A DNA stretch of 61,517 nt from Streptomyces monashensis (GCF_001866665.1 NZ_MLYO01000021.1:1-61517); one strand, 5' to 3'; counted from the stretch's first letter, positions 1-9,255 are shown. The notes: generated by a model from the letters alone, not told the origin. Numbers and translations are program-made.

Positions 1-1431
1 GGGGGTGGGGGTGGGGGTGGCGGAAGCGGTGCTGGTGGCCGGCGCCTCGGCTTCGACCGTCGTGGTGGCGTCTTCGACGGGGGTCGGCTCCGGCTCGGGC
101 TCGGCAGCGGCCTCGGGTTCGGCCGCGGGTTCCGCTTCCGGGGTGGCCGGGTCCGTTTCCGGCGCCGGGTCGGGCTCGGCGGTGGCTTCCGGATCCGTGT
201 CCGTCTCCGTCTCCGTCTCCGGTTCGCTGGCGTCCTGCGCGACCTGCTCAGCGGTCGGCCCGGGCTCGGCCTCCGGCTCGGTCGCCGCCTCGGGTGCGGT
301 CTGCGGTTCGGCGGAGTCGGCCGTGGGTTCCGTTTCCGGCTTCCGGGTGGTGGCGTCGGGCCTCGGTTCGGCCGTCGGCTCCACGGTCGTCCGCGGCTCG
401 GCCGCATCCGGTGCTGCCTCCGGCGTCAGGTCCGTGCCGGCGGTGGGCGTGGACTCGGCCGTCTCCGGCAGGCCCGGCTCGGCGTCGTCCGCGGCCCGCG
501 GCTCCTCGTTCCGAGGCGCCGCTTCTGCCTCTGGCTCGGCCTGGACCACCGGCTCGGCCGGCTTCTGGGTCTCTGGCTCGGTGCCGAGCTCGGCGGCCCC
601 CTCGGCGTCGGTCTCGACCAGCGAGCTGGGCTCGGCGTCGATCTCACCTTCGGCCGTCGCCTCGGGCTCGCTGCCAGCCTCGATGGTTGCGTCGGCGGTG
701 GCCTCGGCTGCGGCATCGGCGTCGGCGTCGGCGTCTGCCGTCGTCGCCTCGGCCGCGGTGCCGGCCTCGGTGTCGGCGCCGGTCTCGATCGCCGCCTTGG
801 CATCTGCCGTCGCCTCGGGCTCGGTGTCGCCCTCGACCGTTGCCTTCACCTCGCCCCCGGCCGTCGCTTCGCCCTCGGCCTCAGCCGTCGGCTCGCCATC
901 AACCGTGACCTCAGCCTCAGCCGTCGGCTCGGCCTCGGCCTCAGCCGTGACCTCAGCCTCAGCCGTCGTCTCGCCTTCGGCCTCAGCCGTCGCCTCAGCC
1001 TGAGCCGTCGCCTCGCCATCAACCGTGACCTCGGCCTCAGCCGTCGGCTCGTCCTCGGCCTCAGCCGTCGCCTCAGCCTCGGCCGTGGCCCCGGCCCCGA
1101 CCTCAGCCTGAGCCGTCGCCTCGTCCTCAACCGCGGCCTGGGCCTCGGCCGTCGCCTCGACCTCGGGCGTCGTCTCCGGCGCGCTGCCGGATTCCGGCAG
1201 GGCCTCCGGCTGGGACGGGTGGGGAACCGTGACGTTGTCGAAGGCCGCGGCCACCAGGTCGTGGGTGCCGGGGTTTTCCTGGCGGGGTTCGGGGACCGTG
1301 GGGGTCGGGCCGGAGGACGAGGCGGGGGGTTCGGCCGGTCGGGTCGCGAGGCGGCTCGCACCCTCCGCCTCGGCGGCTCGTCCCTTGCGTGAGCGGCCGA
1401 ATGCGTTCCGCAGGAGAGTGAGAATGCCCAT
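1..1431 (-). CDS. Ala/Glu/Thr-rich repeat protein, N-terminal part, runs off left edge (probably VWA/TerF-like)
   Basis: Reading from ATG at 1431 the frame stays open to base 1 (477 codons), so the C-terminus is missing. A GAAGGG ribosome site lies 10 nt before the ATG. The first about 20 residues are basic (MGILTLLRNAFGRSRKGR), then a Pro/Ser linker, then from about residue 95 a long acidic low-complexity stretch of repeated ATAEAE/TAEAEVTV units. From memory of Streptomyces proteins with this same N-terminus, the missing C-terminus would carry a von Willebrand A domain of the tellurium-resistance TerF kind; that is inference and cannot be tested inside the window. The overlapping plus-strand Ser/Ala-rich frame at 5-1003 is an antisense shadow. 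It is 73 nt downstream of the FUSC gene on the same strand. Confidence 0.7.
   Translation of the reverse strand, partial: MGILTLLRNAFGRSRKGRAAEAEGASRLATRPAEPPASSSGPTPTVPEPRQENPGTHDLVAAAFDNVTVPHPSQPEALPESGSAPETTPEVEATAEAQAAVEDEATAQAEVGAGATAEAEATAEAEDEPTAEAEVTVDGEATAQAEATAEAEGETTAEAEVTAEAEAEPTAEAEVTVDGEPTAEAEGEATAGGEVKATVEGDTEPEATADAKAAIETGADTEAGTAAEATTADADADADAAAEATADATIEAGSEPEATAEGEIDAEPSSLVETDAEGAAELGTEPETQKPAEPVVQAEPEAEAAPRNEEPRAADDAEPGLPETAESTPTAGTDLTPEAAPDAAEPRTTVEPTAEPRPDATTRKPETEPTADSAEPQTAPEAATEPEAEPGPTAEQVAQDASEPETETETDTDPEATAEPDPAPETDPATPEAEPAAEPEAAAEPEPEPTPVEDATTTVEAEAPATSTASATPTPTP
840..1190 (-). repeat. Degenerate tandem repeats coding for acidic Ala/Glu/Thr repeats
   Basis: GCCTCAGCCGTC-type units recur every 12-30 bases. 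A longer block starting CCATCAACCGTGACCTC appears at about 896 and again at about 1016, a period of about 120 bases. The repeats keep the minus-strand frame of the host gene open and vary mainly at third positions, which argues for repeat expansion within a translated gene. Confidence 0.75.
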
Positions 1432-1504
1432 GTGCGCAACCCTTCGTGTGAGTTGATGCCCGTAGATCCCTGGCCAGGACGGACACGTAAGGTTAGCGAA
1501 GCGC

Positions 1505-3454
1505 TCAGTGGGGGGACGCGATCGACCGGGCCGCGGCGACCTCCTGGCGGAGGGGTTCCAGAACGCTGTCCGGCGGGCCGGTGAGATCCGTGCGAACCGG
1601 GGTCAACGTTTCGGCGTTGCGCACGCCCTCCGACAGCTCCCGCAGTTGCAGCGCGATCTGCGCGACCTCGGCCGGCGACGGCGGCGGCGCCCCGTGCTTC
1701 ACGCGGACGCGGGCCGCCGTCGTGGCGTCCACGATCCGCTCCACGGCGACGACCAGCGGCCACCAGGCCGCCGCGCGGCGGCCGGTCGGCGGCGGTTCGG
1801 TCAGGGCCCGCTGGAACTCCGTACGGATGACCGACAGGTCGCGGTAGAGGCGGCGGCGCATACGGGCCCGGGCGGCGGGGTCCGGCGCCGCGCCCGGGGC
1901 GAACGCCTTCTCCACGTAGGCCGCCGTGTCCGCCACCGCGTCCGCCAGACGGTCGCCGACACGGGTGCGCCAGCTCTCCGGCCACAGGAGGTAGCCGACG
2001 CTCAGGGCGATCGCGCAGCCGAGGAGGGAGTCCGTCAGGCGGGGCAGGAGGAGGGCCGTGCCCTGGTGGTTCAGGATGTGCGAGAGGAGGAGGATCACCG
2101 GGGTGATGGCGGCGGTCTGGTAGCCGTAGCCCCGTGGGGTCAGGGCCGGGATCAGGGGGGCCAGGAGCAGCATCGCCGGGACGTCCCACCAGCCGAGGGG
2201 GACCTCGGCCAGGACCACCGCCGCGACCACCAGACCCACCACCGTGCCGAGCGCGCGCAGCAGGGCACGGGAGAAGACCGAGCCGAAGTCGGGCTTGAGG
2301 ACGAAGGTGATCGTCAGGGCCACCCAGTACGAGCGCGGGACCGGGATCAGGGAGACGAGGGCCTGGGCGATGCCGATGCAGACCGCGAGACGCAGGCCGT
2401 AGCGCCAGGAGTTGGCGGAGAGGATCACGTTGCGGGTCGCCCGTGCCGTGCGGATGCCCAGGGCGGCGGGGCGGCCGAGGCGGTCGTCGATGCCGCGCGG
2501 GTCCACGTCGGGGGACGCGACCACCTCGGCCGTGTGGCGCAGGGCGTGGTCCACCGCGCGGGCCGTCTCGGTCAACGGGACCGGGAGGTCGAGGGCCGTC
2601 GGGCCCGTGGCGCCCGTTTCGACGGCGTGGGCCAGGCGGTGGACCGCCTCCGGGATCTGCGGGGACAGCGGGCGGGCCGCCCAGTGGGCCGCGGGAGCCG
2701 CCTCCAGTATCGGGGTGATGGCGTTCAACTGGGCCAGCAGGCGCGTGAGTTCGGGGCTGCGGCCGTGATGGCGGGCGCGGCGGGCCAGGACCAGGTCGTA
2801 CGACTGGTTCAGGGACTGGGTGACGGCCTGGCGGGTCCGGGCGTACTCCTCGGTGCGGTCGGTGCCGGAGACGGTGAGGAGTGCGGCGACCGTGCGGTAC
2901 GTGGCGGCCACCGCCGCGCGTTCCGGTACGCCCGAGCGCAACGGCCAGGCGAGCAGGGCGAGGAGGAGGACCAGGAGGCCGCCGCCGGTCATCAGGGCCG
3001 GGGCGAGCCACCAGGGGCGGGGCAGCGGGAGGCCCGCGCCCACCACGCAGTTCAGGAGCAGGAGCAGGCCGGAGACCGAGGCGACCGCGCCGATCGTCGA
3101 GATCATGCCGGAGAGCAGGGCCACCCCGGTGACCGCCGCCACCGCGTACCAGCCGTGGCCGTACACCAGCGTGCCCAGCGTGACGCCGACCGCGCCGAAG
3201 AGCTGGGGGACGGCGATGTTGAGGATGCGCATGCGGTAGGCGTCGGCGGTGTCGCCGATGACGCCGGACAGGGCGCCCATGGAGGCGAGGGCGCCGTAGG
3301 CGGGGTGGCCGGCGGCGAGGCCGATCGCGAGGGGGAGGGCCAGGGCGACGGCGGCGCGCGCCACGGCGGGCCAGTTGACGGGGGACTGCTCGGGTTGGAG
3401 GTTCCGGACCAGCCAGTCGGGAGGGGTGAGGCCGATGGGGAACTCTCGGGACAT
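1505..3454 (-). CDS. FUSC family membrane protein (aromatic-acid exporter-like)
   Basis: 649 residues starting at ATG 3454 (MSREFPIGL). Two hydrophobic blocks of about six membrane segments each, near residues 28-170 and 355-500, are separated and followed by cytoplasmic helical regions. This duplicated layout is typical of FUSC/YccS/AaeB-like proteins, which are linked to efflux of aromatic carboxylic acids; the substrate here is unknown. The second block contains the characteristic SYWVALTITFVLKPDFG-type segment. The start lies 38 nt after the stop of the upstream gene at 3493, suggesting one transcript. No sensor gene is next to it. Confidence 0.85.
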   Translation of the reverse strand: MSREFPIGLTPPDWLVRNLQPEQSPVNWPAVARAAVALALPLAIGLAAGHPAYGALASMGALSGVIGDTADAYRMRILNIAVPQLFGAVGVTLGTLVYGHGWYAVAAVTGVALLSGMISTIGAVASVSGLLLLLNCVVGAGLPLPRPWWLAPALMTGGGLLVLLLALLAWPLRSGVPERAAVAATYRTVAALLTVSGTDRTEEYARTRQAVTQSLNQSYDLVLARRARHHGRSPELTRLLAQLNAITPILEAAPAAHWAARPLSPQIPEAVHRLAHAVETGATGPTALDLPVPLTETARAVDHALRHTAEVVASPDVDPRGIDDRLGRPAALGIRTARATRNVILSANSWRYGLRLAVCIGIAQALVSLIPVPRSYWVALTITFVLKPDFGSVFSRALLRALGTVVGLVVAAVVLAEVPLGWWDVPAMLLLAPLIPALTPRGYGYQTAAITPVILLLSHILNHQGTALLLPRLTDSLLGCAIALSVGYLLWPESWRTRVGDRLADAVADTAAYVEKAFAPGAAPDPAARARMRRRLYRDLSVIRTEFQRALTEPPPTGRRAAAWWPLVVAVERIVDATTAARVRVKHGAPPPSPAEVAQIALQLRELSEGVRNAETLTPVRTDLTGPPDSVLEPLRQEVAAARSIASPH

Positions 3455-3492
3455 GGGCCCATTATCCGGTTCCGCTTCGGCTTCCTCTCGGG

Positions 3493-4617
3493 TCAGGCCT
3501 GCGCCCGGGGCCGGGGTGTCTCCGGTGTCGACGCCGAGGCCGGCGGCCTGCGGCGGGAGGGGCGGCCGGGGCGGTTCAGGCGGACGTTGCGGGTCAGCCA
3601 GGTGGTCGCGGCCGCCGTCAGGCCGAGGGCCAGCAGGAGCCAGGCCGTGGTGCGGAGGGTGGCGGTGAGGGCGTCGTAGACCGCCGCCGCGGCCGGGTGG
3701 GGGACGTCGGCGGGGAGGTCGGCGAGGGTCAGGGCGCGGCCGATGGACAGGGCGAGGGCCAGGAGGCCGCCGCCCAGGGCCGTGCCGAGGGCGGTCGCCG
3801 TGACGGCCCGGCGGCGGTGGACGGCCAGGCCGATGCCGGTCGCGGCGAAGGCGACCGCTGACAGCGGCAGCCAGAAGCCGGCCACCTCCAGCACGTGGAA
3901 TCCCTTCCGGTACGCGGCCAGTTCGTCCCCGGGGAGCACGGCGACCGGGGTGTGCTGCACCGGGATGCGCGCGGCCAGCGGCACGTGGTTCTCGGTCAGC
4001 CGGCGCTTGACCGGGTCGGTGACGGAGGCGAGGTCGACGGTGACCGGACGCCCGGCCGTCCTGTCCTGCTCGTCGCGCAGGGCGCGCAGCACCGCGTCGT
4101 GGGTGACCTGGTTGCCGGTGTCCCAGGCCAGCCGGAACGCCTCGGTCTGGGTGAAGGAGCGCACCGCGTCGTGCACGAAGGGACGCAGGGAGCCTCCCCC
4201 AGAGGGGGTACCCCCAGCCGGGCGGACGTCCATGCGCTCGTCGACCACGCGCCAGAGGCCGTCGCCGACCGTGTCCGCCACGGCGTCCCGCACCGCCGGG
4301 TCGGCGGCGAGCGGCGCCAGCGTGGTGACGTAGCGGCCCGTGTCCACCAGCCCGTACGCCGCCCAGGCCGCCAGCGCGCCGAACGGCACGAGGAGGCAGG
4401 ACAGGGTGATCAGTGCGGCCGACAGGACGCTCCTGGGACGTGGGGGCACGTTTCCAGGCAACGGCCTTCGGGCGGGGTGCGCGACCCGAGCGTGGCATTC
4501 GGGTGCTCCCGGCCCCAGCGCGCGTCCCACCGCGCGTACCTGGGGTTTCGGCTCCTCCGGTGGAGGGTTCGTCCGAACGGGTGTTTCCTGGTGCTGGGGA
4601 GACGGAAACCGGCTCAT
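3493..4617 (-). CDS. Hypothetical membrane protein with large extracytoplasmic domain
   Basis: Up to 374 residues from ATG 4617. A proline-rich, poorly conserved leader precedes a membrane segment (VLSAALITLSCLLVPFGALAAWAAYG), a roughly 150-residue extracytoplasmic region with DTGRYV and AVADTV motifs, then three more membrane segments and a basic tail. The layout is that of a common Streptomyces membrane protein of unknown function. The ATG at 4617 has no good ribosome site; a GTG at about 4451 just before the first membrane segment is an alternative, so the first about 55 residues are uncertain. It is followed 38 nt later by the FUSC gene. The coding sequence carries a short palindromic insert at 4191-4217. 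Confidence 0.65.
   Translation of the reverse strand: MSRFPSPQHQETPVRTNPPPEEPKPQVRAVGRALGPGAPECHARVAHPARRPLPGNVPPRPRSVLSAALITLSCLLVPFGALAAWAAYGLVDTGRYVTTLAPLAADPAVRDAVADTVGDGLWRVVDERMDVRPAGGTPSGGGSLRPFVHDAVRSFTQTEAFRLAWDTGNQVTHDAVLRALRDEQDRTAGRPVTVDLASVTDPVKRRLTENHVPLAARIPVQHTPVAVLPGDELAAYRKGFHVLEVAGFWLPLSAVAFAATGIGLAVHRRRAVTATALGTALGGGLLALALSIGRALTLADLPADVPHPAAAAVYDALTATLRTTAWLLLALGLTAAATTWLTRNVRLNRPGRPSRRRPPASASTPETPRPRAQA
4191..4217. repeat. Short palindromic GGGGGTACCCCC element inside a gene
   Basis: CTCCCCCAGAGGGGG runs directly into the perfect palindrome GGGGGTACCCCC (4204-4215). On the coding strand it reads as a Gly/Pro-rich insert (PAGGTPSGGGS) within the extracytoplasmic domain. 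I recall the same motif scattered through Streptomyces coding regions, so it looks like a mobile or amplifying short repeat rather than part of the fold. Confidence 0.5.
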
Positions 4618-4775
4618 GGGGCCGGTGTGGGTAGAGGGAAACAGGGGAGTGCGTGGGCCCCGTCCGACGACCTGCCGGCCGGGGCCCACGCACACACGAG
4701 CCGCACGCACACACGAGCCGCACGTCCGCACTTCGGCCGCGCGGCCGCGCTTCGTACGGATGCGGGGCGGCCCGC

Positions 4776-5249
4776 TCAGCGGATGCGCTGCCCGAACGCG
4801 TCCTCGCGCGTGTAGTAACGGTAGAAGAACGTGGCGAACGTCGCCCCCGCCACCACCAGCGAGATCACCGTCGCCCGCCAGATCGAGTGTCCGGTCTGGC
4901 TGTAGAGGAAGCCGAACGCGCAGCCGACGAACGCCGTCCACAGCAGCGCGTGCAGTTCCCGCGGCATCCGCGGGGCCAGGGTCAGCAGGGCCATGGACAC
5001 GACCGCGAACACCAGCGCGCTGACGAACCCGAGCAGCAGGTTCCAGCCGGTGATGGCGCCGCCGGCGCGGTTGTCGGCCGCGACCCAGTAGCCGTACACC
5101 AGGCCGAGCACGACCGGGCCGGCGATGCGGGCGATGCGGTGGGTGCGCGCGTCGAAGACGTCGGGCGGGCGGGCGTGCCGGGCAGCCTCCACCTCCGGTG
5201 TCCGCCCGGGGCGGGACATGCCGCCGGGCACGGGTGCCGCTTGAGCCAT
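4776..5249 (-). CDS. Small four-helix membrane protein, unknown function
   Basis: 157 residues from ATG 5249 (MAQAAPVPGG), preceded by AGGAG 8 nt upstream; a longer frame to 5291 lacks a ribosome site. A Pro/Arg-rich cytoplasmic N-terminus (about 45 residues) is followed by four predicted membrane segments near residues 50-68, 82-100, 108-125 and 130-148. The tail is FFYRYYTREDAFGQRIR. No enzymatic motif is visible. It is transcribed divergently from the SpoIIE phosphatase gene with a gap of 154 nt that must hold both promoters. Confidence 0.75.
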   Translation of the reverse strand: MAQAAPVPGGMSRPGRTPEVEAARHARPPDVFDARTHRIARIAGPVVLGLVYGYWVAADNRAGGAITGWNLLLGFVSALVFAVVSMALLTLAPRMPRELHALLWTAFVGCAFGFLYSQTGHSIWRATVISLVVAGATFATFFYRYYTREDAFGQRIR

Positions 5250-5403
5250 GAGAGCGCTCCTCTCTCTCCTCGCCCCCGCCTTCCAGAGCACACCTGGGAC
5301 CGCGGCCCGGCAAGTCGGCCGGACGGGTGAAGTCGACCGGGCGGGGCCCGGATGCGGGCGGGTGTCCGGCGTGTTTCGCTGGGTGCATGGAGGGCTGCCC
5401 GCC

Positions 5404-6606
5404 GTGACGGAGACGGAGTACGGGCGGGGGCGTCAGCTGCTGCGGGTCCGCGGTCGCGGCATCGCCTGGGTGCCGTCGCTGCTGCTGCTCGTCGGCATCG
5501 TGCTGGTGGACCTCAACACCACCGAGCGGTTCCGGATCATCTCCTGGATCGTGCTGGTCCCCGGCACGGCCGCGGCGATCTGCGGGGTGTGGACGACGGG
5601 CGCCTTCGCCGTGCTCGCGGTGGTGACGTACTTCGCCGTCGACAGCGCCTGGCCCGGCGAGTACCGGGCCGGGCTCGGCGACTTCGTCCTGGTCGGCCTC
5701 GGCGGCATCCTCGCCGTGCTGGCCGCGGCCGTGCGTGAGCGCAAGGAGCGGCAGACCCTGCACATCATGCGCATCGCCGAGACCACCCGGCGCACGGTGC
5801 TGCGCCCGCTGCCGCCGTGCTGGGCCGGACTGGAGCACGCGGGCGTGTACCTGGCCGCCGATGTCGAGGCCCGGGTCGGCGGCGACTTCTACGACATCCA
5901 GCCCGGCCCGCACGGCACCCGGGTCCTCGTCGGTGACGTGCAGGGCAAGGGGCTCGGCGCGGTGGAGGCCGCCGCCGCACTGCTCGGCACCTTCCGCGAG
6001 GCCGGCTACCACGAGGAGGATCTCGCGACCGTCGCCGAACGCCTGGAGGTCCGGATGCTGCGGCACCGCATGCACTGCACCGCGCTCGGCCGGGACGACG
6101 GGGACCGGTTCGCGACAGCCGTGCTGATCGGCTTCCGCGCCGACTGCCCGGACGTCGTCGAGACCGTGAACTTCGGGCACGAGGCGCCGCTCGCCGTCGG
6201 CCCGCGCGGGGTGCGGGAGCTGCCGAGCGGGGACGGGCTGCCGCTCGGGCTCGGGGAGCTGGCGGGGGCACCGCCGCCCGTGCACCGGGTGCCGCTGGCC
6301 GCCGACGAGACGCTGCTGCTGGTCACCGACGGGGTGACCGAGGCCCGTGACCGCGACGGCGCCTTCTACGCGCCGGCCCCGGACGTCGCCCGCGCCGTCG
6401 CCGCCGAACCGGGCCTGTGCACCGAGCCCCTGAGCCTGGTCCGCCGGGTCCGGGACGGGGTGCTGCGGCACAGCGGGGGGCGGCTGGGCGACGACACCAC
6501 GGTGTTCGCCGTACGGCGCCTGGCGCAGGAAGCGGGGGCGGGGGCGGAGGAGCCGGCCGGTGCGGGCGGGGACGAAGGGGCCGAACCGGGTGGTCCGCGG
6601 TCCTGA
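5404..6606 (+). CDS. Membrane-anchored PP2C-type SpoIIE serine phosphatase
   Basis: 400 residues from GTG 5404, with GGAGGG 9 nt upstream. Three to four membrane segments occupy about residues 18-105. The C-terminal half (about 130-385) is a SpoIIE domain: VGGDFYDIQ supplies the metal-binding GDxxD-type aspartate, followed by VGDVQGKGL, the FGHEAPL segment, LLLVTDGVTEARD and the closing GDDTTVFAV. Family members dephosphorylate anti-sigma-factor antagonists in partner-switching pathways. No STAS or kinase partner is next to it, so the target is unknown. The last 20 residues are a Glu/Gly/Ala tail. Confidence 0.9.
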   Translation: MTETEYGRGRQLLRVRGRGIAWVPSLLLLVGIVLVDLNTTERFRIISWIVLVPGTAAAICGVWTTGAFAVLAVVTYFAVDSAWPGEYRAGLGDFVLVGLGGILAVLAAAVRERKERQTLHIMRIAETTRRTVLRPLPPCWAGLEHAGVYLAADVEARVGGDFYDIQPGPHGTRVLVGDVQGKGLGAVEAAAALLGTFREAGYHEEDLATVAERLEVRMLRHRMHCTALGRDDGDRFATAVLIGFRADCPDVVETVNFGHEAPLAVGPRGVRELPSGDGLPLGLGELAGAPPPVHRVPLAADETLLLVTDGVTEARDRDGAFYAPAPDVARAVAAEPGLCTEPLSLVRRVRDGVLRHSGGRLGDDTTVFAVRRLAQEAGAGAEEPAGAGGDEGAEPGGPRS

Positions 6607-6701
6607 GGCGCGCGGGTGCGGCCGCAGCGGTTACGGTGCTGGCTGGAAGCAAGCCGTGACCACGGGTTGCGCAGGGTCGACCGTCGACAGGGGGAGGGAC
6701 G

Positions 6702-8000
6702 ATGCCCGGAACCGTACTGCTGCTCGCGGCCTCGCCGCTGGGCAAGGGGCGCCTGGTGGACGCGGCCGGTGTGCTGCCGGTGCTGGCCGCGGTCGCCCCG
6801 GCCGTGCTGTCCGGCACCGAGACGGCCAACGTGGTCGAACTCGCCGATCCGCTGGAGCCGCAGGCCGTGCTGACCCGGCTGCGGGCCGCGGCGGCCGCGC
6901 CCGGTCCGCTGACCGTCTACCTCGCCGGGCAACTCCAGCTGGACCGTAAGCAGCGTCTGCCGCATGTGGCGCTGGCCCGCACCACCGCGGCGACCGTGCG
7001 CTACACCGCGTTGCCGTGGCACTGGATCCGGGACGAGCTGCGGTTGCGCTCCGCGGCGGACGCGGCGCTGGTCGTGGACCTGCACGCGGACGCGGAGGCG
7101 TGGCGCTACGTCGCCGAGCGGGGGCTGGACTGCGGGCCCAACGCGGCGGTGTACGGCCGGGTGGCTCCGGCGTCCGGGCGGCGGGGCCTGGCGGAGCCGG
7201 CGTACATGAAGGCGGTGGCGACGCTGCTGCGCAGCGGGCACCGGCCGCCGCTCCTCCGGTTGCACGAGCAGGCGCTGGCCCGGATCGCCGAGGCCGGAGC
7301 CGGCCGGGACCTGGTCTTCGCCCACCCGCCCGCGGGCCCCGCCCGTCCGGACGGCTCGGCGCCGCCGCTGCCGGGCGGCGCCCATCGGCACCCCCACACC
7401 TTCGCCCGAGCCCCTCACCCCGGCGCACCGGCCGTCCCGCCGGCGGGTCACGTCGCCCCGCCGTCGGCCCACGTCACCTCGCCGGTCGTCCGCCCCGCCG
7501 CCCCGGGCTCCGCGGCGCCGGCGCCGGTGCCGGGCTCCCGCACCGCCCCCGCGCACACCCCGCACCCCACCGGTCCGGACCCGCACACCGCCATCAGCAC
7601 CGCCGTGCGCGACGGGCGGCATGCCGAGGCGGCCGAGCTGGCGGCCCGGTACGAGGCGGCGGCCGTGCGGGCGCACGGGCCGGCGTCCGACACGGCCCTG
7701 CACTGGGCGGAGGTGCGGGCCGACCTCGCGATGTTCGCGGGGGACGCGGTGGGCAGTTGCCGGGCGTGGCTCGCGGTGGCCGGGGTGCGGCTGGCCGCCG
7801 GGCAGGCCGTGGACGCGCCTGCCGTGGAGGCGGCGGCGGACCGGGCGCACCACCAGTGGGGCCGGATCGAGGACTCGGCGCGGGCCCGTGAACTCGGGTC
7901 GGCGCTCGCGGAGTTGCGGCTGCGGGTCCCGGGCCGCCGGGAGGGCGCGCTGGAGAACGTCCAGCGGCAGTTGCGGCAACTCCAGGACGCGGCGCGGTAG
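6702..8000 (+). CDS. Conserved actinobacterial protein, unknown function
   Basis: 432 residues, with GGGAGGG four bases before the ATG. The first about 210 residues form an alpha/beta-looking domain (MPGTVLLLAASPLGKG, VVELADPLEPQAVL, VYLAGQLQLDRKQRLPHVAL, WIRDELRLRS, LVVDLHADAEAW). A Pro/Ala/His-rich linker of about 85 residues follows (roughly 215-300), then a helical, TPR-like domain to the end. The strand-turn-VVDLHAD pattern recalls peptidase-like or Rossmann-like folds, but I cannot place it in a named family. It follows the phosphatase gene by 95 nt and abuts the convergent M20 gene with no gap. Confidence 0.75.
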   Translation: MPGTVLLLAASPLGKGRLVDAAGVLPVLAAVAPAVLSGTETANVVELADPLEPQAVLTRLRAAAAAPGPLTVYLAGQLQLDRKQRLPHVALARTTAATVRYTALPWHWIRDELRLRSAADAALVVDLHADAEAWRYVAERGLDCGPNAAVYGRVAPASGRRGLAEPAYMKAVATLLRSGHRPPLLRLHEQALARIAEAGAGRDLVFAHPPAGPARPDGSAPPLPGGAHRHPHTFARAPHPGAPAVPPAGHVAPPSAHVTSPVVRPAAPGSAAPAPVPGSRTAPAHTPHPTGPDPHTAISTAVRDGRHAEAAELAARYEAAAVRAHGPASDTALHWAEVRADLAMFAGDAVGSCRAWLAVAGVRLAAGQAVDAPAVEAAADRAHHQWGRIEDSARARELGSALAELRLRVPGRREGALENVQRQLRQLQDAAR

Positions 8001-9245
8001 TTACGCGGTCGGCAGCAGTGCCAGGGCTCCGGAGACGAGGGTGCGGACGCCCGGGGCGATCACCGACAGGTCGGGCGCGAAGCGCGGGCTGTGGTTGCTC
8101 GGGACGGCCGCGAACTTCTCCGGGACGGTGTCGCCGGGGGCCTTCTCCCACACCTCGGCGGGGGTGGTCGTCACGAACCAGTACGCGTACGGGAGGGTGC
8201 CGTCGAGGGCCAGCTGGGGGAAGTCCTCGCTGCCCATCGCCGGGCCCGGGTCGAAGACCGTGCCGGGGCCGAAGACCTCGCCGTGCACGGCGGCGACGGC
8301 GGTGTCGGTGGCCGCGTCGTTCACGGTCACCGGGAACGTGTTGCCGACGGTGACCTCCGGCTCGCGCGGGCAGCCGGCGGCCAGGCACTCGCCGCGCGCG
8401 ATGCGCTCGATCGCGGCGAGCATCCGCCGGCGGACCTCCTCGGACTGGCTGCGGAGGTTGAGGGAGATCCGGGCCTGCGACGGGATGATGTTGTGCCGGG
8501 TGCCCGCCTCGATCCGGCCCACGGTCAGCACGGCCGACTCACCGGCCGCCAGCTCCCGCGAGACGACCGTCTGGAGGCGGGTGACCAGGTAGGCGGCCGT
8601 CACCACGGGGTCCACGGTGGCCTCCGGGCGGGAGCCGTGTCCGCCCCGGCCGTGCACGACGATGTCCACGTCCGTCGCCGCCGACATGATCAGACCGGGT
8701 GAGTGCGGGTACAGGCCTGCCGGGCCGGGGGCCGCATGCTGGCCGAGCAGCACGTCCGGGCGGCCGAAGCGTTCGTACAGGCCGTCGGCGACCATGCGGG
8801 CCGCGCCCTGGCCGGTCTCCTCGGCGGGCTGGCCCACGAGCAGCAGGGTGCCGCGCCAGGTGTCCCGGCCGGCGGCGAGTGCCGCGCCGGCGCCGGCCAG
8901 CCAGGTGACGTGCAGATCGTGTCCGCAGGCGTGCATCACGCCGTCCGCCAGGGAGGCGTACGGCAGCCCGGTCTCCTCCTGCACCGGCAGGGCGTCCATG
9001 TCGGCGCGCAGCAGGACGGTGGGCCCGTCGCCGTTGCGCAGCCGGGCCACGACGCCGGTGCCGCCGATCCCCTCGGCGGTCTCGAACCCGGCGTCCGCCA
9101 GCCGCCCGGCGAGCAGCCCGGCCGTGCGGTGCTCGCGCAGGGACAGCTCGGGGTGGCGGTGCAGGTCCCGGTACAGATCCTCCAGGTCCGGGACCGGGAG
9201 GTCGGCGGTCAGGTCGAGGGCGGTGCGCGCTGCGGCGGAGGTCAC
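8001..9245 (-). CDS. M20 family amidohydrolase / metallopeptidase
   Basis: 414 residues from GTG 9245; a longer frame to 9374 would be translated from the MITE-like element and is less likely. Family landmarks are present in order: HRHPELSLREH, DMDALPVQEETG, ACGHDLHVT (metal His/Asp), QPAEETGQGA (catalytic and metal Glu), GRGGHGSRPE in the dimerization domain, and GSEDFPQLAL at the metal site near the C-terminus. These proteins are di-metal hydrolases of N-acyl amino acids or amidated substrates (hippurate/IAA-hydrolase type). The exact substrate is not predictable. Confidence 0.92.
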   Translation of the reverse strand: MTSAAARTALDLTADLPVPDLEDLYRDLHRHPELSLREHRTAGLLAGRLADAGFETAEGIGGTGVVARLRNGDGPTVLLRADMDALPVQEETGLPYASLADGVMHACGHDLHVTWLAGAGAALAAGRDTWRGTLLLVGQPAEETGQGAARMVADGLYERFGRPDVLLGQHAAPGPAGLYPHSPGLIMSAATDVDIVVHGRGGHGSRPEATVDPVVTAAYLVTRLQTVVSRELAAGESAVLTVGRIEAGTRHNIIPSQARISLNLRSQSEEVRRRMLAAIERIARGECLAAGCPREPEVTVGNTFPVTVNDAATDTAVAAVHGEVFGPGTVFDPGPAMGSEDFPQLALDGTLPYAYWFVTTTPAEVWEKAPGDTVPEKFAAVPSNHSPRFAPDLSVIAPGVRTLVSGALALLPTA

Positions 9246-9255
9246 GGGCGCAAGA

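Noticed and set aside
5..1003. Long plus-strand Ser/Ala/Val-rich frame at the left end
   Set aside because: It is the antisense of a repeat-rich minus-strand gene that has a good start and ribosome site; its sequence is pure GCC/TCG low complexity with no domain.
840..1190. CRISPR-like array
   Set aside because: The repeats are short, degenerate, without spacers of uniform length, and encode in-frame acidic protein repeats.
6366..7979. 537-residue minus-strand frame opposite the phosphatase and hypothetical genes
   Set aside because: Arg/Gly/Pro-rich antisense translation with no start signal or domain; both plus-strand genes have strong support.
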